Of a DNA stretch of 64,000 nt, positions 1-8,796 are shown piece after piece. This stretch comes from Paenibacillus radicis (ex Gao et al. 2016). GTDB lineage: Bacteria; Bacillota; Bacilli; Paenibacillales; Paenibacillaceae. Below the pieces are notes generated by a model, which made no database searches, was not told the DNA's origin, and saw only the letters and a program-made list of their open reading frames with translations. How positions within the stretch are numbered: the stretch's first letter is position 1; each line of letters opens with the position of its first letter. Both the position numbers and the translations under genes were made by a program. The stretch lies in NCBI RefSeq assembly GCF_014641555.1, contig NZ_BMHY01000003.1:327367-391366 (forward strand). Reading direction: 5' to 3'.

Positions 1-844
1 CCCCCACGGCAACCGGATTCTCCGGGTTGCTACTCCAATCACTCCAACTCCCAGCATAAAGCTTCACGTTCTTAAACCCCGCGCTTTCCAGCGCGATCAC
101 GTTCGGCGTCGCAGTCACACCCGACCCGCAGTAAACGATAATCTCATCGTCCTGCTGCAATCCTGCAAAACGCTCAAGCTGCGCCTCAACTGGCTTCAAA
201 GCGCCGGCTTCCTCAAAGCCGTCCTTCCAGAAGCGGTTCACCGCGCTTGGAATATGTCCAGCAACCGGGTCGATTGGCTCGACCTCGCCACGATATCGCG
301 GAGCCTCGCGGGAATCGATGATGGTAACATCATCGCGACCAATCCGCTCCCGCACATACGTTGCATCCACCACAATTCCTTCTTGCACCTGAGGCGTGAA
401 TTGCAACGCCTTAACATTCGCAGGAGCCTCTGACGACACTGCCTCGCCTGCCGCCTGCCAAGCAGCAAAGCCACCAACTAAAATAGCTGTATCCCCATCA
501 TGACCCAGCCATTTCAGCAGCCACAGCAAACGCGATGCCATAGCACCGCCTTGATCGTCATAGGCGACGACCATCGTCTTATTGCCTACCCCAATCCAGC
601 CAAGCTTGTCCGCCAACTGGCCTGGTTCAGGCAATGGATGGCGTCCGCCACGGCCGCCGGGTTGTTTTGGGCCCGACAGATCCCGCTCCAAGTGGAGATA
701 GAACGCGCCTGGAATATGACCCGCTTCATAAGCCGCTTCGCCTGCCGATGGATCATTCAATAGAAAACGGCAATCTGCGATGACGATTCTGTTTTCCCCT
801 TTTGTTTTCGCCGCTAATTCTTGTACTGTAATATATTGCACCAT
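1..844 (-). CDS. Sulfurtransferase (rhodanese / 3-mercaptopyruvate type), C-terminus cut by window edge
   Basis: This is a two-domain rhodanese-fold protein that reads off the left edge. About 281 codons are visible, so probably only a few residues are missing. The N-terminal domain starts MVQYITVQELA and has the rhodanese signature DCRFLLNDP and AGHIPGAFYLHLERDL. The C-terminal domain carries the active-site loop CGSGVTA, whose cysteine takes the persulfide. A CGSGVT loop is more typical of 3-mercaptopyruvate sulfurtransferases than the CRKGVT loop of thiosulfate:cyanide enzymes, but substrate choice is inferred. The ATG start lies 12 bases after AGAGGAG. It follows the molybdoenzyme gene by 38 bases on the same strand, so co-transcription is plausible. 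Confidence 0.9.
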   Translation of the reverse strand, partial: MVQYITVQELAAKTKGENRIVIADCRFLLNDPSAGEAAYEAGHIPGAFYLHLERDLSGPKQPGGRGGRHPLPEPGQLADKLGWIGVGNKTMVVAYDDQGGAMASRLLWLLKWLGHDGDTAILVGGFAAWQAAGEAVSSEAPANVKALQFTPQVQEGIVVDATYVRERIGRDDVTIIDSREAPRYRGEVEPIDPVAGHIPSAVNRFWKDGFEEAGALKPVEAQLERFAGLQQDDEIIVYCGSGVTATPNVIALESAGFKNVKLYAGSWSDWSSNPENPVAVG

Positions 845-882
845 ATCTAAACCGTCTCCTCTACACCATTATTTATGTACAA

Positions 883-2148
883 TTACACCCAAGCATCGTT
901 CGCATAACCGCGTTCTTCCCAATAGCCGACATGCTCGCCTTCGATCAGCTCAATCCGGTTGAGCCACTTGACCGATTTGTACGCATACATCTTCGGCACG
1001 ATCAGCCTCACGGGTCCGCCGAGATCGCTCGGTATCGGCTTCCCGTCATGCAGCACGGCGATCATGACATCATCCAGTGCCGCCTGCTCCAGCGTCAGCG
1101 TATCCGTATACACACCGTCACCAGAGTAGAACTTCACGGTCTTGGCAGCCTGTTGAACGCCCGCTTCCCGCAAAAAATCCTTCAGCAGAATGCCTTCCCA
1201 CGTATTGCTGTAAACCGACCAGCCCGTAACGCAATGAAAATCACTCACCTGCACCTTGCGCTTAAGCGCCACGAACTTCTCCCAGTTCCACTTCATAGGC
1301 TTGTCTACGAGACCGTCGATGGTAAAAGACCAATTATCATTGTTGAAGGTCGGGATTGGCGTAACCGTATATATTCGAAAATTACCCCGTGCCCCTCCAC
1401 CACTTGGCAGCAGCGATGCAGGCAGCGGCTCCGGCGGCGGAGCAAGATGGTTGCCGTCTCTCGCTACGATCTCGTCAATGGAGCCTCCTCCAAGGCCTGA
1501 TCCGAGCGATTTCCCCAGCCATTGCAGAAACGAAGGTCCTATCACGACGGCAAGCCCGGCGCCGATTGACCATTTAATAACAGTACGCCGGCTATATACT
1601 GCCTGCGGCCCCGCCGCAGGATGAATGCCACGCTGGCCTGCACCCGTAACTTCTCCACCAGAAGCCGTCGATTCGTCACGAATCGTCCGTCGCTGCGGCT
1701 CTTTGAGCCATTTTGCCCGAGTTATGGAGTGGTAAATAATATAAGGCAGTCCGATCCATGTCAACAGGTCATGCACGACGAGAGCAGCATTGGCCCAAGC
1801 CGGGCCGACAGCCCGAAACTGCCAGAGCAGCACCCCGGAAATAAACCAGCCAAGAAGCAATCCCAGCACCACCAGCACATTGAACCGCTGCCATGGCTTT
1901 TCCCTCAGCTGCTTCCAATGCTTGCCCGCCAGCAGCAGATAGTAGATAACTGGCATAATCGAAGCGATACCGACAACGATGTGCAGTCCCTTTAGCCATA
2001 CGCGGCCTTCGCCTAGAATGCCTCTCCAGAAGCCTCCGAGCAGTACCAATCCGGATATGGCCAAAATCACGACGATCCAGCCGTTCCATGCATGCAGTCT
2101 TACGAGCTTCTTCCCATACCCTTTGCGCAGTTTAGTCAGCCCATTCAT
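883..2148 (-). CDS. Membrane-anchored molybdopterin-dependent oxidoreductase (sulfite-oxidase-like)
   Basis: The protein has 421 residues in two parts. Residues 1-150 hold about four membrane segments with spaced histidines (LHAWNGW, LHIVVG, VVHDLL), resembling a b-type cytochrome module. Around residue 190 comes an RRTVIKWSIGAGLA stretch, then an extracytoplasmic sulfite-oxidase/YedY-type molybdopterin domain. FHCVTGWSV contains the conserved cysteine expected to bind molybdenum, and the C-terminal part WLNRIELIEGEHVGYWEERGY is typical of the family. A fusion of heme-like membrane anchor and catalytic domain suggests electron exchange with the quinone pool. The natural substrate cannot be read from sequence. 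The start has AGAGGAG ten bases upstream. Confidence 0.85.
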   Translation of the reverse strand: MNGLTKLRKGYGKKLVRLHAWNGWIVVILAISGLVLLGGFWRGILGEGRVWLKGLHIVVGIASIMPVIYYLLLAGKHWKQLREKPWQRFNVLVVLGLLLGWFISGVLLWQFRAVGPAWANAALVVHDLLTWIGLPYIIYHSITRAKWLKEPQRRTIRDESTASGGEVTGAGQRGIHPAAGPQAVYSRRTVIKWSIGAGLAVVIGPSFLQWLGKSLGSGLGGGSIDEIVARDGNHLAPPPEPLPASLLPSGGGARGNFRIYTVTPIPTFNNDNWSFTIDGLVDKPMKWNWEKFVALKRKVQVSDFHCVTGWSVYSNTWEGILLKDFLREAGVQQAAKTVKFYSGDGVYTDTLTLEQAALDDVMIAVLHDGKPIPSDLGGPVRLIVPKMYAYKSVKWLNRIELIEGEHVGYWEERGYANDAWV

Positions 2149-2226
2149 CGTATGTTCGCTCCTCTCCGCCTCCGTGGCGGTGACCTGCTTTTCTTCCCTT
2201 ATTATAGCAATCCCGCTGAACGACGA

Positions 2227-2253
2227 ACAACCCTGCCACGAGGCAGGGTGTTC
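2227..2253 (-). terminator. Hairpin after the methionine aminopeptidase gene
   Basis: An inverted repeat with AACACCCTGCC and GGCAGGGTTGTT arms and a four-base loop lies 37 bases downstream of the map stop. The T-run after it is poor, so it may be a weak terminator or an mRNA 3'-end stabiliser. Confidence 0.45.
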
Positions 2254-2289
2254 CTTGAGCCGTCAAGCTGTCCGCATCATACACAACCT

Positions 2290-3042
2290 CTACCGGGTCA
2301 AAACAACCGGCCCCGCTTCAGTAATCGCTACCGTATGTTCAAACTGCGCCGACAGGCTGCCGTCGAGTGTTCTCGCCGTCCAGCCGTCCATCCCGATATA
2401 TACGCTTGCATCGCCGATTGTCACAATCGGCTCGATCGTAATGACCATACCCTCGCGAAGCCGCTCTCCCCGGCCAGCACGCCCGCCAGACTTAGCCTGA
2501 GGCAGCTCCGGCTCATGCAGCAGCCGTCCAATGCCATGGCCGACAAAGCTCGTAATGACCTTATAACCTGATTGTTCCGTGCATTGTTGGATGGCATGGC
2601 CGATGTCTCCGAGCCTTTTGCCCGGAACCGCTTCCGCTATGCCGCGGCTAAGCGCCAGCTTCGCCACCCGCAGCAGTCTTGCCGTCTCTCGCGTGGGTGC
2701 GCCGATCGCATACGTCCACGCCGAGTCCGCCTTCCAGCCATTCACATCCGCCACCATATCGATAGTGACGATATCTCCCTGAGACAGAGGTACCATGTCG
2801 GGAAAGCCATGGCACACGACCTCATTAACCGAGGCGCAAATCGCATAGGGATAGCCCTTATACCCTTTTTGAGCAGGAACAGCTCCCCGCTCCAGCAAGA
2901 AACGTTCAGCAAACCGGTCGATCTCAAGCGTTGTGACTCCGGGAGCGATTCGTTTGGCAATCGCTTTGTGGCAGGCGGCTAATATTTGCCCTGCTTTTCG
3001 AATGGACCGGATCTCGTCCTTGGACTTCAATTCCATCGCCAT
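2290..3042 (-). CDS. map: Methionine aminopeptidase, type I
   Basis: This 250-residue enzyme removes the initiator methionine from nascent proteins. The five metal ligands of the pita-bread fold are visible: the two aspartates in VTIDMVADVNGWKADSAW, the histidine in VGHGIGRLLHEPE, and glutamates in ITIEPIV and EHTVAITEAG. The reading frame is open further upstream, but I place the start at the ATG of MAMELKSKDEI, nine bases after a GGGGGG site. That gives the usual family length, and the longer version would run toward the terminator of the next gene. It is a solitary gene here, not in the ribosomal-protein operon that holds the main map copy in Bacillales, so it may be a second paralogue. 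Confidence 0.92.
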   Translation of the reverse strand: MAMELKSKDEIRSIRKAGQILAACHKAIAKRIAPGVTTLEIDRFAERFLLERGAVPAQKGYKGYPYAICASVNEVVCHGFPDMVPLSQGDIVTIDMVADVNGWKADSAWTYAIGAPTRETARLLRVAKLALSRGIAEAVPGKRLGDIGHAIQQCTEQSGYKVITSFVGHGIGRLLHEPELPQAKSGGRAGRGERLREGMVITIEPIVTIGDASVYIGMDGWTARTLDGSLSAQFEHTVAITEAGPVVLTR

Positions 3043-3135
3043 GTGAGGCATCCCCCCTATGATCACCCTATTCGGGAAGGAGACGGAACATAACACGGAG
3101 TGGTATCTATTTTGTGAAAAAAGGAAAAACAAAAA

Positions 3136-3169
3136 GGCCCTACATCTATATTGCCACAGATGTAAGACC
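3136..3169 (-). terminator. Rho-independent terminator for the 62-residue protein gene
   Basis: On the minus strand a GGTCTTACATCT / AGATGTAGGGCC hairpin is followed by TTTTTG. It lies just past the stop at 3185 and upstream of map, so map is probably transcribed separately. Confidence 0.8.
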
Positions 3170-3184
3170 GTTATTATCCTGCTG

Positions 3185-3373
3185 TTATCCGACCGAGGAG
3201 TTCAATTTGTCCATCTCATCCTCAACCAACATCGTCAGTTCATCCTCGTACCCGCCAGTAATCCGGTACTTGCGAATATAATCGCGTACAAATTTACGCG
3301 GATCCTTCGGTTGAAAGATTCTCGTGAGTTCCTTCAGGCTTTCCTTGACCTCATTCTGGCTATGCTTCGCCAT
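3185..3373 (-). CDS. Small conserved-looking protein of unknown function, 62 aa
   Basis: The product is a hydrophilic, charged, probably helical 62-residue protein (MAKHSQNEVKESL start) with no membrane segment or cysteine. It has an excellent ribosome binding site, AGGGGAGGAG six bases before the ATG, and its own terminator at 3136-3169, so it is very likely a real gene. I do not recognise the family. It stands alone between map and a small membrane protein, so context gives no function. Confidence 0.75.
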   Translation of the reverse strand: MAKHSQNEVKESLKELTRIFQPKDPRKFVRDYIRKYRITGGYEDELTMLVEDEMDKLNSSVG

Positions 3374-3577
3374 GAAATCTCCTCCCCTATACGTTGGATG
3401 GTCGTCCTAAATAACAAAATCCGAGAACGGATGCGGCTCTCACACCGCAAAACCCCCGATCGGTGCAGGCAACTCCATGGTGAATGAGTCACAATGTTTG
3501 CATTTTTCTTACTATTATAACATTTCAGAACCGAATGCGAAAGCATTCAATTGTAAGTCCTGTCCAGAGTATCTAAA

Positions 3578-3778
3578 TCATTGCTTTAGCTCGTCGGCAG
3601 AAACCTTGTCCTCCTGCGGTGCAACGCGTGCGTTTATCGGAGGCGGGATATCAATCGCAGTTGGGGATGAGGACAAGCTCTTCTCCTTGTAGAACATCCG
3701 CAAATACGCAAAAACACCAATAACAGCAACCAATATTCCAAATGCTAGCATAATATATGTTACCCAGCTGTTAACCAT
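3578..3778 (-). CDS. Small single-pass membrane protein, 66 aa
   Basis: One membrane segment lies near the N-terminus (about residues 7-28, YIMLAFGILVAVIGVFAYL). A short polar cytoplasmic tail with a PPP motif and acidic C-terminus follows. The ribosome binding site AAAGGAGG is eight bases before the ATG, which supports a real gene. No family is recognised. It lies downstream of the beta-oxidation operon on the same strand, but a gap of about 150 bases separates them. Confidence 0.7.
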   Translation of the reverse strand: MVNSWVTYIMLAFGILVAVIGVFAYLRMFYKEKSLSSSPTAIDIPPPINARVAPQEDKVSADELKQ

Positions 3779-3929
3779 ATCTCCGCCTCCTTTCCTACCA
3801 TGTTTATCGGCTTTTACTGTTTTGAATTTCAGTCGTTCGAAAAATTATCACGCTTCCATATATAGGTTAGATTATAGCTCAATTGGATATATTTGGGCAA
3901 CCGTACGTTCGTATCATTTATTGGACAAA

Positions 3930-4385
3930 TTATTTCGTTTTTGTAACAATGCGGTACGTGCCGCTGCCCCACGCAATGAGCCGATCGTCCTCATCTTTGA
4001 CAAAAGCTTGAAGTGTGATCGTCCGCCCGATCCGGTGTATAATCTCTCCCTCGCATCTTAGCGGGCCTGCCTTGGCACTCTCTAGAAAATGCGTATTCAG
4101 CGTGGCCGTCACCGTCTTCTCATCCCGGCAAGCAAGCATAATCGCCAGCCCCATAGCATTGTCCAGAAGCGACATAAGTACGCCCCCGTGCACAATGCCG
4201 AGCAAATTGAGATGACGCCGATCCGTTACCATACTAATAATGGCTTTGCCGGCTTCCGCGTGGATGATCTCGCAGCCCAGCTCTCCCCAGAAGGAATCCT
4301 CGGCCCGTTCCGCAAGCATGGCTAAAAAGTTAGCCGGGTCGGCATACTGCTTCTGTTCATACCCTTCCTCCACCGACACGCGCAT
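3930..4385 (-). CDS. PaaI-type hotdog thioesterase
   Basis: This protein of up to 151 residues has the single hotdog fold of the PaaI/YdiI family. The key segment is HGGVLMSLLDNAMG, whose acidic residue is catalytic in the family, followed by TATLNTHFLESAKAGPL. Such enzymes hydrolyse acyl-CoA thioesters and often salvage CoA from dead-end intermediates. It is the last gene of the leftward fadA-fadE-ligase group, 15 bases after the ligase stop, which fits that role. The ATG at 4385 is only one base after the AAGGGGGG site. The GTG codons at 4379 or 4373 are better spaced and may be the true start. Confidence 0.88.
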   Translation of the reverse strand: MRVSVEEGYEQKQYADPANFLAMLAERAEDSFWGELGCEIIHAEAGKAIISMVTDRRHLNLLGIVHGGVLMSLLDNAMGLAIMLACRDEKTVTATLNTHFLESAKAGPLRCEGEIIHRIGRTITLQAFVKDEDDRLIAWGSGTYRIVTKTK

Positions 4386-4400
4386 TCCCCCTTAGCTTCG

Positions 4401-6914
4401 TCAACTCCGCTTCTCTGTATCCGTATGTTCCTCCTCCAATAACTTGCGCTTCAGCACTTTACCGATCATCGTCTTGGGCAGGCTGCTCCTGAATTCATAT
4501 ACATGCGGAACTTTAAAAGCGGCAAGCCGCTCCCTGCACCACTGATCCAATTCCTCCGGCGACACCTCCGCCCCTTCTTTGCATACGATAAAAGCTTTTA
4601 CCGTTTCCCCGCGATAGGCGTCTTTCACGCCGACAGCCGCAGCCTCCATAACGGCAGGATGCTCGAAGAGCACCTCCTCGACATCACGCGGATAAATGTT
4701 GAAGCCACCCGCAATAATGACGTCCTTCATCCGGTCTACAATGGTGAAAAAGCCTTCCTCGTCCATCGCCCCCAGATCACCGGTATGGAGCCAGCCTCCT
4801 CTTAACGCATACGCCGTTTCCTCCGGATGGTTCCAATATCCCTTCATCACCTGCGGTCCCCGAATAACAAGCTCGCCAATTGCGCCCACCGGTAAAAAAT
4901 CGCCCTCGGCATTAACAATCGCCGCTTCCGTATCCGGGAAAGGCAGGCCGATCGTGCCGATTTTGCGCTTGCCCCAGATCGGATTCGCATGTGTCACCGG
5001 CGAAGACTCCGTTAAGCCATAGCCTTCAATCAGACGCCCGCCCGTCATCTCTTCAAAACGATCCTGCACCTCAAGAGGCAATGCCGCAGAGCCGCTGATA
5101 CATACCTCGATGGAGGACAGATCGCTGTGGACGGCAACTTTATGGTTGATGAGCGCGACATACATCGTTGGAGCCCCTGGGAAAATCGTCGGCTTCAGCC
5201 GGTCGATCGCCTGCAGCACCGCCGGAACCTCAAAGCGAGGAAGCAGCAGCAACGACCCTGCCTTCATTACCGACATGTTCATTAACACCGTTAATCCAAA
5301 TACATGGAAAAGCGGCAGCGCCGCCAGGAATTTCTCCTCGCCATCCTTCGCTTTATAGCACCAAGCCGCCGTCTGCACTGTGTTGGCCACGAGATTGCGA
5401 TGCGTCAGCATAACGCCCTTCGGCGTTCCCGTCGTGCCGCCGGTATATTGCAGCAGCGCAAGGTCGTCTCCAGTTGTGTCTGTAACGACCGGCAGTGCGG
5501 AGCTTGCTCCAAGCAACCTTTTATACGCGACAATTCCTAGACTGCCGTAAGGAATATCGGCTCGAAAGCCTTCTTTGCGCTGCTTGAGCGGATAGAGCAG
5601 ATTTTTCGGAAAAGGCAGGCCGTCCTTGATTGAAGTAACGATGACATGACGCAGCTTCGGCAGCGGCCCCGTCTCTGGATGCTCGCCGCGCACCCGCGCC
5701 AGCCGGGCATAAAACAGATCGGCGGTTATAATCGCGCTTGCACCGCTATCGGACAGCTGGTGCTGCAGCTCGCGCTCGACATACAGCGGATTCGTCTGAA
5801 CGACTACAGCGCCAAGCAGCAGGACGCCAAAATAAGCAGTTACCGCTTGCGGACAATTCGGCAGCATAATCGCGACGCGGTCCCCTTGGCTGATTCCTAG
5901 GGAAATCAGACCATTCGCCAAGCGGTTTGCATCTTGAAGCAGGCTGCGGTAGCTGATCGACTTGCCCATGAAGTAAATCGCTTCATTGTTCGAATAGTTC
6001 TCGGCCGCCTTCGTCAGCAGGCAAGCAATGCTGTGGTTCGGGTAATCCAGTGAAGCCGGGATTTCCTCAGGGTAGCTGCCCAGCCACGGCCGCGGGCGTT
6101 CCTCGGACGAGGGGGCTTGGGGTTCGGTCTGGCTCTCGGCCTCATGCTCATTTGTAAGCTGGGGTTCTGCTTGCTCAGGTTCTGTCTCAGCTTCCGGTTC
6201 GCTTGCAATTTGGACTTCTTCTTTAGGCTCAGCTGCCGGGTCATTAGAAAGCTCGGGTTCTTCTTGTGGCTCATGCTCAGGCTCATGGGCAAGTTGAGAA
6301 TCCCCGTCGCCAGGCTCAATCTCCGGTACATGTTCATGCTGGAGTACTGCTTCTTGCTCTTGTTCTTGCTCTTGTTCTTGCTCTTGTTCTTGTTCTTGCT
6401 CTTGTTCTTGTTCTTGCTCTTGTTCTTGTTCTTGCTCTTGTTCTTGCTCTTGCTCTTGTTCTTGCTCTTGTTCTTGTTCCGGCACATTTAAGATCTCGGG
6501 TTCTGACTCCGCCTCTAGTTGTGCCCCGGGTGCAAGCTCAGATTCTGCGGGCACTATTCCGTTTTCTGCTTGAAGCTCAACCTCCTCTTGCTCAGACTCC
6601 AACCCGGCCTCATTTTCGAGTATGGGCTCGGTTTCCGGTCCAGCCTCGGATTCGAGCTCCTGCTCGGCAGGCTCGATATCGGATTCAGATTCACCCTCGT
6701 TTGAGAAAATTGGACTAACTTCGAGCTCGGGTTCCGGTTCGATTGTTGCTTCAATTGAGACGTCTGCCGTCTCGGTGGAGGAGCCAGCCTCTACCGGCTG
6801 CTCCGTCTCCGTATTCTCCTCCTGGGAAGACAATGTCTGTTCATCGGGTGCGGATTGATTCGGCTCCTGCCGATTTTCGGGTACAAGCGGCCGTTCCGGT
6901 TTTGACGGATCCAT
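4401..6914 (-). CDS. fadD: Long-chain fatty-acid-CoA ligase with a 275-residue acidic N-terminal extension
   Basis: The C-terminal 560 residues (from RPWLGSYP, about residue 275) form a full AMP-binding acyl-CoA synthetase. It has the P-loop YTGGTTGTPKG (about 490-500), EGYGLTESSP, WLHTGDLG, the DRMKDVIIAGGFNIYP hinge and the catalytic lysine in PKTMIGKVLKRK. The enzyme activates fatty acids to acyl-CoA with ATP, feeding the neighbouring beta-oxidation enzymes. The extension is unusual: about 275 residues rich in Glu, Pro, Gln and Ser, including 21 consecutive Glu-Gln pairs at residues 146-187. The start is well supported by GGAGGGGGA seven bases before the ATG, so the extension is probably translated. 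The extension's function is unknown. It lies 15 bases after fadE. Confidence 0.93.
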   Translation of the reverse strand: MDPSKPERPLVPENRQEPNQSAPDEQTLSSQEENTETEQPVEAGSSTETADVSIEATIEPEPELEVSPIFSNEGESESDIEPAEQELESEAGPETEPILENEAGLESEQEEVELQAENGIVPAESELAPGAQLEAESEPEILNVPEQEQEQEQEQEQEQEQEQEQEQEQEQEQEQEQEQEQEQEQEQEAVLQHEHVPEIEPGDGDSQLAHEPEHEPQEEPELSNDPAAEPKEEVQIASEPEAETEPEQAEPQLTNEHEAESQTEPQAPSSEERPRPWLGSYPEEIPASLDYPNHSIACLLTKAAENYSNNEAIYFMGKSISYRSLLQDANRLANGLISLGISQGDRVAIMLPNCPQAVTAYFGVLLLGAVVVQTNPLYVERELQHQLSDSGASAIITADLFYARLARVRGEHPETGPLPKLRHVIVTSIKDGLPFPKNLLYPLKQRKEGFRADIPYGSLGIVAYKRLLGASSALPVVTDTTGDDLALLQYTGGTTGTPKGVMLTHRNLVANTVQTAAWCYKAKDGEEKFLAALPLFHVFGLTVLMNMSVMKAGSLLLLPRFEVPAVLQAIDRLKPTIFPGAPTMYVALINHKVAVHSDLSSIEVCISGSAALPLEVQDRFEEMTGGRLIEGYGLTESSPVTHANPIWGKRKIGTIGLPFPDTEAAIVNAEGDFLPVGAIGELVIRGPQVMKGYWNHPEETAYALRGGWLHTGDLGAMDEEGFFTIVDRMKDVIIAGGFNIYPRDVEEVLFEHPAVMEAAAVGVKDAYRGETVKAFIVCKEGAEVSPEELDQWCRERLAAFKVPHVYEFRSSLPKTMIGKVLKRKLLEEEHTDTEKRS
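6354..6479 (-). repeat. Hexanucleotide repeat encoding 21 Glu-Gln dipeptides
   Basis: Twenty-one in-frame units of GAR-CAA occupy 126 bases inside the acyl-CoA ligase extension. The first codon alternates between GAA and GAG while CAA is constant. The 6-base unit keeps the frame, so copy-number slippage would alter tail length without breaking the enzyme. Confidence 0.95.
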
Positions 6915-6929
6915 AAAGCGTTCCCCCTC

Positions 6930-8750
6930 CTACACAATGTATTGCTCCCCTCGAATGACGCGGGCGGCAATTTCCCTTTTCTTCGCTACGTTGTCGGCCA
7001 GCGGAGCCCGCATCAGCTTTTTCAACACGGACAACTGCATTTGCAAACCGTCGCCACGCTCCAGTGCAGCAAGGGCCAGCTTGGCGTAAGACTCAATGCG
7101 ATCCATTGCCTCCTGAACGAAAACCTCCGTCATCTGTATCGCGTTTTCGGTGCGCGGCGTGATGGCAATCGCAGCAGTGGCTGCCGCCGCAACACCTGCC
7201 GCGCCTTCCTGAGCCAGCTTTTTCGTACGCAGCAGCGCACTTTCAGCGGCAAAAATCTGAATCATAATATCCGCCATCGCACAGAGCACCTCTTGCTCCT
7301 GATCCAGCCTCGTTCCCAGCTTCTGCACAGCCAGCCCTCCAACAGCGAGGAACGCTTTTTTCGCTTGAGCGATTCGATACGTCTCCTTCGCCAGCGGCTC
7401 ATCAAAGGCTGGTACTGGCAGCGGCTGGAGCAGCTCGCCTTGCAGCGCTTTTGCTTTTTGCAGGAGAGGTATGTCGCCCTTTAGCGCTTTTTTGAGGAGT
7501 GTGCCCGGTATGAGCATCCGGTTGATCTCATTCGTCCCTTCAAAAATCCGGTTAATCCGCGAATCGCGGTAAATCCGCTCCACCTTGTATTCACGGATGT
7601 AGCCGTAGCCTCCGTGGATTTGAACCCCTTCGTCAGCGACAAAATCCAGCGCCTCAGAGGCAAACACTTTTACGATGGAGCATTCGATGGCATACTCGCT
7701 GATCGCTTTTGCCGCCAGCACTCCCGCGTCAGGTGAATCGGCCTCCGCTTCCGTCGTTTGGAGCGTACCGTCGATCCAGCCTGCCGTGCGATACACCATG
7801 CTCTCCATAACGAAAGTTTGAATGTTCATATCGGCCAGCTTCGCACCGATTAACGGGTAGGATGAAATCGCGCGTCCAAACTGCTGCCTCGTATTGGCAT
7901 ATCGGGAAGCGAGCTCAATCGTTTCTTTGGCTGCGCCTAGACAGCCCGCCCCCAGTTTAAACCGACCTATATTGAGAATGTTGAAGGCGATATGATGCCC
8001 TTTGCCGATTTCGCCGAGCACATTTTCAACGGGTACCGCCACATCCTCAAAATAAAGCGGACATGTCGACGAAGCTTTAATGCCCATCTTGTGCTCCTCA
8101 GGACCAATGCTGAACCCCGGCGTATCCCTTTCCACAATGAACGCGGTAAAAGCTTCCCCGTCCACCTTCGCATACACGATAAACACATCCGCAAAGCCTG
8201 CGTTCGTAATGTACAGCTTGGAGCCGTTCAATAGGTAATGCTGGCCGTCGGCCGAGAGCTTCGCTGTCGTTTTTGCGCCAAGCGCATCGGAGCCGGAAGC
8301 CGGTTCTGTCAGACAGTAGGCGGCGATCAGCTCGCCAGTAGCCAGCTTAGGCAGGTAGCGGCGCTTTTGTGCCGGAGTACCGAAAAAGACGATCGGCAGC
8401 GTGCCGATGCCCGTATGCGCACCTACCGACAATGCGAAGGAAGAAGCCCGCGCCAGCGTCTCAGATAGGAGTGTTGTACTCACCTTATCCAGTCCGAGGC
8501 CTCCGTAGGCTTCCGGCACATCTGCTCCAAGGAGCCCCAGTTCGCCCGCCTGCCGCATCAGCTTCACCGTCAAACCATAGTCCAGCCCTTCCAGCTGCTC
8601 GTCATGCGGCGCGATCTCTCCTTCGGCAAACTCTGCCGCTGCGCGCGCCATCATGCGCTGCTCCTCGTTGAAATCCTCAGGCGTCACCGTCGCCGAAGGC
8701 AAAGCATCTTCTACGACAAACCGGCCGCCAAATCGCTTTTTATCCGTCAT
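6930..8750 (-). CDS. fadE: Acyl-CoA dehydrogenase with C-terminal extension (FadE/YusJ type)
   Basis: This 606-residue flavoenzyme introduces the alpha-beta double bond in acyl-CoA and passes electrons to ETF. The N-terminal, beta-barrel and C-terminal dehydrogenase domains occupy roughly residues 25-410. Visible signatures are LTEPASGSD and, near the end, IHGGYGYIREYKVERIYRD followed by IFEGTNEINR, which holds the catalytic glutamate. A further helical domain of about 190 residues matches the longer Bacillus YusJ class rather than the 380-residue short type. It lies 46 bases after fadA and 15 before the ligase, so the three are probably one transcript. Start: ATG with GGGAG about nine bases upstream. 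Confidence 0.93.
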   Translation of the reverse strand: MTDKKRFGGRFVVEDALPSATVTPEDFNEEQRMMARAAAEFAEGEIAPHDEQLEGLDYGLTVKLMRQAGELGLLGADVPEAYGGLGLDKVSTTLLSETLARASSFALSVGAHTGIGTLPIVFFGTPAQKRRYLPKLATGELIAAYCLTEPASGSDALGAKTTAKLSADGQHYLLNGSKLYITNAGFADVFIVYAKVDGEAFTAFIVERDTPGFSIGPEEHKMGIKASSTCPLYFEDVAVPVENVLGEIGKGHHIAFNILNIGRFKLGAGCLGAAKETIELASRYANTRQQFGRAISSYPLIGAKLADMNIQTFVMESMVYRTAGWIDGTLQTTEAEADSPDAGVLAAKAISEYAIECSIVKVFASEALDFVADEGVQIHGGYGYIREYKVERIYRDSRINRIFEGTNEINRMLIPGTLLKKALKGDIPLLQKAKALQGELLQPLPVPAFDEPLAKETYRIAQAKKAFLAVGGLAVQKLGTRLDQEQEVLCAMADIMIQIFAAESALLRTKKLAQEGAAGVAAAATAAIAITPRTENAIQMTEVFVQEAMDRIESYAKLALAALERGDGLQMQLSVLKKLMRAPLADNVAKKREIAARVIRGEQYIV

Positions 8751-8796
8751 GCCGCCAATCTCCCTTCCCCTTGCAGATATAAGTCCTTCGGATTAC

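Noticed and set aside
6014..6487. 157-residue Lys/Asn/Ser-rich frame on the minus strand
   Set aside because: It is the Glu-Gln repeat read in another frame of the acyl-CoA ligase gene, with no start signal of its own.
6117..6718. Leucine- or valine-rich frames on the plus strand opposite the ligase tail
   Set aside because: They are the complement of the low-complexity GAR-CAA tract, without ribosome binding sites.
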